Part shown: one piece after another, positions 1 to 4,509 of the stretch
Position numbering within the stretch: the first letter of the stretch is position 1
How the letters are laid out: every line of letters starts with the position of its first letter
Origin: Planctomycetota bacterium
Lineage (GTDB): Bacteria; Planctomycetota; GCA-002687715; DRQF01
Assembly (NCBI GenBank): GCA_024275615.1
Contig: JAJRYU010000175.1
Coordinates: 1 to 5,720, forward strand
DNA length: 5,720 nt
Direction: 5' to 3'
Notes under the pieces: generated by a model
Databases searched by the model: none
The model's input: the letters and a program-made list of their open reading frames with translations, nothing else
What the model was told of the DNA's origin: nothing
Program-made: the position numbers and the translations under genes

Positions 1-2
1 AG

Positions 3-41
3 CGACTTGATGCTGCACAGGCCCTGCGGGCGGAGATTTGA
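3..41 (+). CDS. C-terminal tail of an upstream ABC transporter permease (partial)
   Basis: Only the last 12 codons and a TGA stop (39-41) are inside the window, reading RLDAAQALRAEI. The D-x-x-x-ALR-x-E pattern is the usual cytoplasmic C-terminal end of FtsX/MacB-type permeases, and the downstream permease ends in a related way (DPCTALRRH). I infer that this is the first of two tandem permease genes. The stop is one nucleotide before the next ATG, so the two are almost certainly co-transcribed and translationally coupled. Nothing can be said about its length or the rest of its domains. An ATPase or a membrane-fusion subunit is less likely because of the tail motif. Confidence 0.6.
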   Translation, partial: RLDAAQALRAEI

Positions 42-42
42 A

Positions 43-1212
43 ATGACCCTCATCCCCCTCAGCTACCCCCTGCGTAGTATCACCGTTCGCTGGCGCGCTT
101 CACTCTTTAGCGCCCTTGGTATCGCATGCACGGTGGCGGTCTTTTGCGCCATCATGGCACTACGAAACGGCTTCGACCAACTCTACGCTTCTAATGGGTC
201 CAACGATGTCTTGGTCTACATGCGACCCGGCGCGACAAGCGAAGGTGAAAGCGCACTCAAAGTCGACCAGTGTGACATCTTGAAGAAGGAACGTCCGGAA
301 GTAGAAAAGGACGCCTCCGGAAAACCTCTGGCATCGGCCGAATCATACTTGGCGCTTTTCTTGGATCGTATTGGTGGCGGAGAAACGAACGTCCCACTTC
401 GGGGTGTCGAACAAACTACGTTCGACATTCATGGAGAGAAGATCCGAATCATCGACGGCCGACGGTTTGCACCAGGCACCGACGAAATCATCGTCGGACG
501 AGCGGTGGCTTCCCGGATCGCCAACTCCCAGATCGGGCAAACTCTCACTATCAACATTACGCCGTTTAAGGTCGTAGGCATTTTCGAAAGCGACGGACCT
601 TACGGTTCGGAGATCTGGGGCGACGTCAATCGTTTCGGGGCCGCCTTGGACCGCCCTTTCTATCAGCGCGTCATCGCCAAAATGAAACCTGGCACTGACC
701 CTGCTGAAGTGGCTGACGAGTTAGAAAATGACAAACGTGTGCCAGCCAAGGTCATGACGGAAAACGCCTATCTTGCTGATCAGAAGAACATGTTGGGAGG
801 TGTCCTGGTTATCTTGGCTACTTTGCTAAGTGGTATCATGGGCATTGCTGCTATCTTGGGAGCTACCAACACGATGCTTGCCTCGATCGGTTCTCGAACC
901 CGCGAAGTTCGCATCCTCTTGTCACTTGGGTTTGGCCGCTTTGCGATCTTCTTTGCTTTCTTCATTGAAGCGTTTCTGATCGGAGCAAGTGGCGGCATCC
1001 TGGGAGCTTTGATGGTCTTACCCTTTAATGGCGTCGAAACTGGCACCATGAACATGCAGACCTTCACCGAAGTCGCATTCGCGTTTCGAGTCGATGCCAA
1101 AATTCTCTGGACTGGTGGCATACTCGCAACTGCCATGGGTGCCATCGGCGGTTTGATTCCAGCAATCCTAGCGGCATTCAAAGACCCCTGCACAGCTCTT
1201 CGTCGGCACTAA
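43..1212 (+). CDS. FtsX/MacB-family ABC transporter permease
   Basis: Integral membrane subunit of an ABC exporter, probably for a lipid, lipoprotein or peptide-like substrate, driven by an ATPase not seen here. From ATG 43 the protein has 389 residues. It has a first membrane helix at about 19-40 and a large extracytoplasmic domain at about 41-248, including EIIVGRAVA and SEIWGDV. Three further hydrophobic helices lie at about 250-280, 298-328 and 355-379. The segment near 284-320 (SRTREVRILLSLGF then IEAFLIGASGGILGA) is the conserved FtsX signature. This four-helix layout is standard for the family. I prefer ATG 43 over the in-frame TTG 7 and ATG 10 because GGAG (32-35) lies 7 nt ahead and the upstream gene ends at 41. 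The closest remembered relatives are planctomycete permeases starting 'sYnlRnl.vR'. The substrate is unknown, and no convincing terminator follows. Confidence 0.88.
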   Translation: MTLIPLSYPLRSITVRWRASLFSALGIACTVAVFCAIMALRNGFDQLYASNGSNDVLVYMRPGATSEGESALKVDQCDILKKERPEVEKDASGKPLASAESYLALFLDRIGGGETNVPLRGVEQTTFDIHGEKIRIIDGRRFAPGTDEIIVGRAVASRIANSQIGQTLTINITPFKVVGIFESDGPYGSEIWGDVNRFGAALDRPFYQRVIAKMKPGTDPAEVADELENDKRVPAKVMTENAYLADQKNMLGGVLVILATLLSGIMGIAAILGATNTMLASIGSRTREVRILLSLGFGRFAIFFAFFIEAFLIGASGGILGALMVLPFNGVETGTMNMQTFTEVAFAFRVDAKILWTGGILATAMGAIGGLIPAILAAFKDPCTALRRH

Positions 1213-1287
1213 GCAGGATGGTTGGGCCCCTTTCCTTGCGAAGATAACTTGCCTTCATTCAAACTCGCTAGGAAAACAAATAGGGTC

Positions 1288-1315
1288 TTGCCTCACAGGA
1301 GTTGGCCTCTATACT
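1288..1315 (+). promoter_or_regulatory. Candidate sigma70-type promoter for the methionine operon
   Basis: A -35-like TTGCCT (1288-1293, 4/6 to consensus) is separated by 16 nt from a -10-like TATACT (1310-1315, 5/6). It predicts a transcript start near 1322, which is where the first leader hairpin begins (GGTTC 1322-1326 with GAACC 1334-1338, 7-nt loop). It is the best match I see in the 371-base gap. TTGACA at 1443-1448 and TTGACT at 1423-1428 have no acceptable -10 partner. This is inference from consensus only, and planctomycete promoters may differ. Confidence 0.4.
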
Positions 1316-1356
1316 TCCGCTGGTTCCATAGGTGAACCTCCTGAAGTTTGAGATCA

Positions 1357-1446
1357 ATGATGCAAACCATGCGCAACACTATGATGCAGATGCCCCGCCC
1401 AGGTCGGGGATGCGCACGGTCATTGACTGCTCCTCTCAGAGCTTGA
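1357..1446 (+). CDS. Methionine-rich leader peptide, putative attenuator sensor
   Basis: This short ORF runs from ATG 1357 to TGA 1444-1446 and encodes 29 residues beginning MMQTMRNTMMQMPRPG. Met occupies positions 1, 2, 5, 9, 10 and 12, so six of the first twelve codons are AUG, with two Thr codons between them. This clustering recalls the control codons of classical leader peptides (TrpL, HisL, ThrL). The ORF lies about 35 nt after a predicted start, ends about 54 nt before a terminator-like hairpin, and precedes genes for homoserine and homocysteine synthesis. I infer that ribosome stalling at the Met codons when charged tRNA-Met is scarce would alter leader folding. The ribosome-binding site is weak: GAAG 1343-1346 with a 10-nt gap, or TGAG 1349-1352 with a 4-nt gap. 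TTG 1348 and ATG 1360 are possible alternative starts. Translation is unproven. Confidence 0.6.
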   Translation: MMQTMRNTMMQMPRPGRGCARSLTAPLRA

Positions 1447-1464
1447 CAAACGACCAGAGCGCGC

Positions 1465-1506
1465 CTGAGCCTGGGCGCAAACACCACTGACAACTAAGAC
1501 TGAGCC
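1465..1506 (+). repeat. Direct repeat CTGAGCC in the leader (1465-1471 and 1500-1506)
   Basis: The 7-mer CTGAGCC occurs twice, 35 nt apart. The second copy makes up most of the 5' arm of the terminator-like hairpin. The first lies largely in the loop of the GCGCC/GGCGC hairpin. TGAGCC of either copy is complementary to GGCTCA at 1541-1546, and CTGAG of either copy is complementary to CTCAG at 1435-1439. The repeat could therefore take part in alternative pairings, which is inference from complementarity alone. Confidence 0.45.
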
Positions 1507-1550
1507 GCCAAAGACGTGAACGATCGTGTGCATTGTTGTCGGCTCATTTT
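1501..1550 (+). terminator. Terminator-like hairpin in the operon leader (putative attenuator)
   Basis: TGAGCCG (1501-1507) pairs perfectly with CGGCTCA (1540-1546). After one C/T mismatch the stem continues as CAA (1509-1511) with TTG (1536-1538). TTTT follows directly at 1547-1550. The loop is long (about 24 nt) and the U-tract short, so it would be a modest intrinsic terminator. It ends 33 nt before the first structural gene, so it cannot be ending the permease transcript efficiently while leaving this operon's promoter upstream of it. That position suits a conditional terminator inside a leader. Confidence 0.5.
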
Positions 1551-1583
1551 CCAAAACAAGACGTTTCGTAAAGGCCTAACGTT

Positions 1584-2786
1584 ATGCAGTCACCGTCCAT
1601 ACACAGTTTTTCGACCCGCGCCATTCATGGCGGCCACCAAACTCTGGCCTCGTCAAACCCCATGATCACGCCCATCTATCAATCAACGACATTTGCGCAA
1701 AAGGAAGTAGGCGAAAACGCGCAACACACCTATAGTCGCGCCTCAAATCCCACAGTGGCGGCCTTGGAATCAGCGATCGCAGCTCTGGAACAAACGCAAC
1801 ACAGTGTTTGTTTTGCCACGGGGATGTCCGCCACAACGGCCCTTCTCTTGGCGCTCCTTGGCCCAGGGGATGAAGTCGTTTGCTCCGACGTTGTCTACGG
1901 TGGCACGTCGAGGCTCTTACGTGAGGTCCTTGAACCAATCGGTATCAAAGCTGCCTTCGTCGACACATCGAAGACCATGGAAGTCGCACGCGCCTTGACC
2001 GCCAGGACGAAACTCGTGTTTCTCGAGACCCCAGCGAATCCAACACTCAAGTTGAGTGACATTGCCGCCATCTCAACCCTGACAAGAGAAAGGAACATCC
2101 CTCTCGCCGTGGACAACACTTTCCTTACTCCTCTTCTCCAGGACTGCACAAGCTTAGGAGCCGACATTGTCCTCTACTCGACAACAAAGTATTTCGACGG
2201 CCACAACGCCACAGTGGGCGGGGCAATATGCACGAATGGCGAAGCTCTTGCCGACAAACTCCGTGACTTGCGTAAGACCTTGGGGCTGAATCAAAAACCG
2301 TTTGAAGCTTGGCTCACACTCCAGGGCATTCAAACGTTGCCATTGAGGATCCACAGACAATGTGATTCGGCAAGCGAATTGGCCACGTGGTTGGCAGATC
2401 ATCCGCTTGTTGAGCGCGTAATCTATCCCAACTTGCCTTCTCATCCGCAATTCGAATTGGCCCAAAGGCAGCAGGAGACGGGTGGTGCGCTCATCGCCTT
2501 TGAGCTCCGTGGCGGATTGGCTAGTGCCAAGAGATTTGTCTCAAGCCTGCGCTTGGTGACGTTGGCGGAAAACCTGGGATCCGGGCAGTCAATCGCGACT
2601 CACCCAGCATCGATGACACACAGCGACATTCCGGATCACGAAGCTCGAACTCTTGGCATCTCACCTGGGCTCATCCGTTTCTCTGTGGGGCTCGAATCGG
2701 CAAACGACCTACGCCACGACTTGGCTCAATCTCTGGAGAGCATCGGCAACTATTCAAGAGAGAAAGGAGAGAATTGCCATGACTAG
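1584..2786 (+). CDS. metB: Cystathionine gamma-synthase/lyase family PLP enzyme (transsulfuration)
   Basis: Cytoplasmic, PLP-dependent, 400 residues, the normal size for the Cys/Met metabolism family. Visible family residues are Y50-S-R52 (phosphate contact from the neighbouring subunit), G80-M81, the active-site Tyr105 in VVYGGTSRLL, Asp177 in AVDNTF, the Schiff-base Lys202 in YSTTKYF followed by GHN, and the carboxylate-binding Arg365 in GLIRFSVGLE. Gly107 in YGGT argues against methionine gamma-lyase, which usually has Cys there. It most likely joins an activated homoserine to cysteine (or sulfide), but lyase activity or direct sulfhydrylation cannot be excluded. In HPASMTH-flanking LGxxES the usual Glu is Gln335. 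ATG 1584 has a weak AAAGG (1570-1574) 9 nt ahead. It is the first gene of the operon behind a putative attenuator, and its end overlaps the next gene by 8 bp. The symbol is by family and context; substrate specificity is not proven. Confidence 0.82.
   Translation: MQSPSIHSFSTRAIHGGHQTLASSNPMITPIYQSTTFAQKEVGENAQHTYSRASNPTVAALESAIAALEQTQHSVCFATGMSATTALLLALLGPGDEVVCSDVVYGGTSRLLREVLEPIGIKAAFVDTSKTMEVARALTARTKLVFLETPANPTLKLSDIAAISTLTRERNIPLAVDNTFLTPLLQDCTSLGADIVLYSTTKYFDGHNATVGGAICTNGEALADKLRDLRKTLGLNQKPFEAWLTLQGIQTLPLRIHRQCDSASELATWLADHPLVERVIYPNLPSHPQFELAQRQQETGGALIAFELRGGLASAKRFVSSLRLVTLAENLGSGQSIATHPASMTHSDIPDHEARTLGISPGLIRFSVGLESANDLRHDLAQSLESIGNYSREKGENCHD
2764..2770 (+). promoter_or_regulatory. 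Ribosome binding site for the aspartokinase-homoserine dehydrogenase gene
   Basis: AAGGAGA lies 8 nt before ATG 2779, inside the last codons of the preceding gene. It decides the start: the reading frame stays open back to TTG 2653, but the upstream extension is only the other gene's coding sequence read out of frame. The family motif KFGSS also begins 11 residues after ATG 2779, as expected. Confidence 0.8.
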
Positions 2787-4509
2787 CACCGAAGTCACCG
2801 CCGTCCTCAAATTCGGTAGTTCTGTCTTAGCGAGTCATACAGGATTGCAACGCGCCGTTGAGGAGGTTTATCGCCTTCGACGAGAAGGCGCCAAGATCAT
2901 TGCCGTCGTCTCCGCCTTGGGAGAAAGCACTGATCTACTTATTGCCGAGGCCCGAAGGATTGCTCCTGATCCATCTCCTCACGCTTTGGCCGTCCTATTG
3001 GCGACAGGAGAAAGCAAGTCTGTCGCCCTGCTTACCATGGCTTGTCTCCGCTCCGGAATCACGGCCTGTCCTGTTGCCAGCCATGAAATCGACCTGCTAA
3101 CTACGAGCGATTCGCTTGACGCCAGTCCTATCAGCGTTGGCAGCGAGAAGATCGGAGCGCTTCTGGTTGAAAACGACGTCCTTGTCGTACCGGGGTTTGT
3201 GGGCCATGACGGGTTTGGGCGGACAACGCTGCTGGGCCGCGGAGGATCTGACCTCACCGCAGTATTCTTGGCGCAGGCGATTGGCGCCAAGAAGTGCCGA
3301 CTTCTGAAAGACACCGAGGGCGTTTTCGAGTGGGACCCAGACGGCCCAGGCCCCAGACCAAGGTCGTTCACGAATCTTCATTACGCCGATGCCAAATCGC
3401 TGGGCGGGATTATTTTGCAAAAAAAAGCAATCGCCTTAGCCGAAGCACGCAAACAGTCGATTGAAGTGGCCAAACCGGCAAGCAACTTCTGCACCGTCAT
3501 TGGTTCCCGACCGAGCACACAAAGAGTGGCAACTCCAACTTCTGGTCCAGATCGAATCAGTGTCCTGGGGTGTGGCCAGGTCGGACGAGCCGTAGTTAGG
3601 CGTCTGTGCCAAGAGCCAGGGCGATTCGAGGTCGTGGGCGTTGCTGTCCGTTCTAAGAAAAGACCACGGCAAGGAGTGCCCGAAGCGCTCCTTGCGACAA
3701 ATGCCATCGAGCTGGTCCAAAAACCTGCAGAAATCGTTGTCGAGTTGATGGGTGGAATCACCCCAGCGAGAGCATGTGTCGCAGATGCTCTTCGTCTTGG
3801 CAAAGATGTAGTCACAGCGAACAAGGAGTTGATTGCACTTCATGGCGAGGAACTAGCGGCAATCGCCAGAACACACGGTAGGATCTTGAAATTCTCTGCT
3901 GCTGTGGGTGGATCTCTTCCGCTCTTGGAAACTCTGGCACTAAGTTCGGGTCTAACACAAGTCGTCGCCATTGAGGGCATCCTCAATGGAACCACCAACT
4001 TCATACTCGATCGACTCCATCGTCATGGCTCTCTCAAGGACGCCGTCGCAAGGGCTCAATCGAGAGGGCTTTGCGAACAAGATCCCCAGGAAGATCTTGC
4101 TGGCATCGATGCGGAGCGCAAGCTCACAATCATCGCCAGAGCGTGCGGGGCCGAGTCGATTGAATCTCAAGTACAAGAGATGGATCTCGGCGAAATTGAG
4201 TGCCTATGTCGAGCAGCGGCGGCACGGGGGCGAGTCATCAGACAAGTGGCCGACCTCAGGTTGGAAAAAGGACGTGCTCGCGGGCGGGTGATACTTGAAG
4301 ATCTGTCATCAAATTCATTCTTGGGACAAACAACCGGCGCTGAGAATCGCGTCGTCATATCCTATGACGACAACTCAACAGTGAATCTCCAAGGAATAGG
4401 GGCTGGACCACAGCCGACGGCTGAATCTATCCTCGGGGACGTACTCGAGATCAGACGCATACGCAGCCAAGAATCTGGGACAGGGAATCTGTTGGAGGAC
4501 GCATCATGA
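2779..4509 (+). CDS. metL: Bifunctional aspartokinase-homoserine dehydrogenase lacking ACT domains
   Basis: A fusion of 576 residues catalysing the first and third steps from aspartate to homoserine. Residues 1 to about 245 are an amino-acid kinase domain: K11FGSS, VVSALGESTDLL (43-54), ATGESKS (75-81), VVPGFVGHDGFGRTTLLGRGG (136-156) and KDTEGVF (177-183). Residues about 258-576 are homoserine dehydrogenase: the NAD(P) loop VLGCGQVGRA (262-271), VVTANKE (344-350), AAVGGSLPLLETL (374-386), GILNGTTNFIL (400-410), CEQDPQEDLAGIDAERKL (432-449) and PTAESILGDV (546-555). E. coli ThrA and MetL are about 810-820 aa with two ACT domains between the halves. Here the linker is only about 12 residues and no C-terminal ACT domain follows, so classical Thr/Lys feedback binding seems absent. 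KFGSS departs from the usual KFGGS/TS. It overlaps both neighbours, like the E. coli metBL order. The symbol is by context. Confidence 0.88.
   Translation: MTSTEVTAVLKFGSSVLASHTGLQRAVEEVYRLRREGAKIIAVVSALGESTDLLIAEARRIAPDPSPHALAVLLATGESKSVALLTMACLRSGITACPVASHEIDLLTTSDSLDASPISVGSEKIGALLVENDVLVVPGFVGHDGFGRTTLLGRGGSDLTAVFLAQAIGAKKCRLLKDTEGVFEWDPDGPGPRPRSFTNLHYADAKSLGGIILQKKAIALAEARKQSIEVAKPASNFCTVIGSRPSTQRVATPTSGPDRISVLGCGQVGRAVVRRLCQEPGRFEVVGVAVRSKKRPRQGVPEALLATNAIELVQKPAEIVVELMGGITPARACVADALRLGKDVVTANKELIALHGEELAAIARTHGRILKFSAAVGGSLPLLETLALSSGLTQVVAIEGILNGTTNFILDRLHRHGSLKDAVARAQSRGLCEQDPQEDLAGIDAERKLTIIARACGAESIESQVQEMDLGEIECLCRAAAARGRVIRQVADLRLEKGRARGRVILEDLSSNSFLGQTTGAENRVVISYDDNSTVNLQGIGAGPQPTAESILGDVLEIRRIRSQESGTGNLLEDAS
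4494..4498 (+). promoter_or_regulatory. Ribosome binding site for the third operon gene
   Basis: GGAGG sits 7 nt before ATG 4506, whose first bases form an ATGA overlap with the TGA of the preceding gene. Strong site plus stop/start overlap indicates translational coupling and fixes this start. Confidence 0.8.

Larger units (their letters stand above)
1322..1583 (+). promoter_or_regulatory. Structured 5' leader of the methionine operon (putative attenuator region)
   Basis: The leader is about 262 nt from the predicted start to the first structural gene. Stems seen by eye are: GGTTC 1322-1326 with GAACC 1334-1338; GTTTG 1346-1350 with CAAAC 1363-1367; TGCGCA 1370-1375 with 1411-1416, enclosing CCCCG 1393-1397 with CGGGG 1405-1409; GCTC 1429-1432 with GAGC 1439-1442; GCGCC 1461-1465 with GGCGC 1474-1478; and the terminator-like stem 1501-1546. 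It also encodes a Met-rich peptide at 1357-1446. I do not see the conserved cores of the SAM-I, SAH, lysine, T-box or complete cobalamin elements. Single 4-6 bp stems can arise by chance. The combination of leader peptide, late terminator and position before methionine genes carries the weight. The stretch 1213-1287 shows nothing I can name. Confidence 0.5.

Noticed and set aside
780..1193. 137-residue reverse-strand ORF opposite the permease
   Set aside because: It is a low-complexity shadow of the membrane-helix codons, while the + strand frame has clear family motifs.
1322..1346. Resemblance of the first leader hairpin to the 3' end of small-subunit rRNA (TAGGTGAACCT)
   Set aside because: Only about 20 bases match loosely, the flanks show no rRNA-like sequence, and a short GAACC stem-loop explains it.
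1443..1471. TTGACA at 1443-1448 as a -35 promoter element
   Set aside because: The -10 position 17 nt downstream reads TGAGCC, with no AT-rich hexamer at 16-18 nt spacing.
1293..1493. 66-residue reverse-strand ORF in the intergenic region
   Set aside because: It starts at TTG with no ribosome site, lies antisense to the leader, and its product resembles nothing I know.
1322..1510. Cobalamin riboswitch-like fragments (GGTTCC..GGTGAA..CC near 1322-1341 and CCACTG..GACTGAGCC near 1484-1506)
   Set aside because: The B12 box core (CAGGAGACC-like) and the GGGAA element are missing and the spacing does not fit, so the resemblance is piecemeal.
1213..1583. SAM-I, SAH, lysine or T-box element
   Set aside because: None of the conserved cores (for example the SAM-I GGCAACC region or the T-box GGTGGNACCGCG) could be found on the + strand.
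2653..2778. 42-residue upstream extension of the aspartokinase-homoserine dehydrogenase
   Set aside because: It is the preceding gene read out of frame from a TTG. ATG 2779 has AAGGAGA at the right distance and the family N-terminus.
3381..3843. Two reverse-strand ORFs of 135-147 residues opposite the homoserine dehydrogenase region
   Set aside because: They overlap each other in different frames and lie opposite strongly conserved catalytic motifs, so they are shadows.
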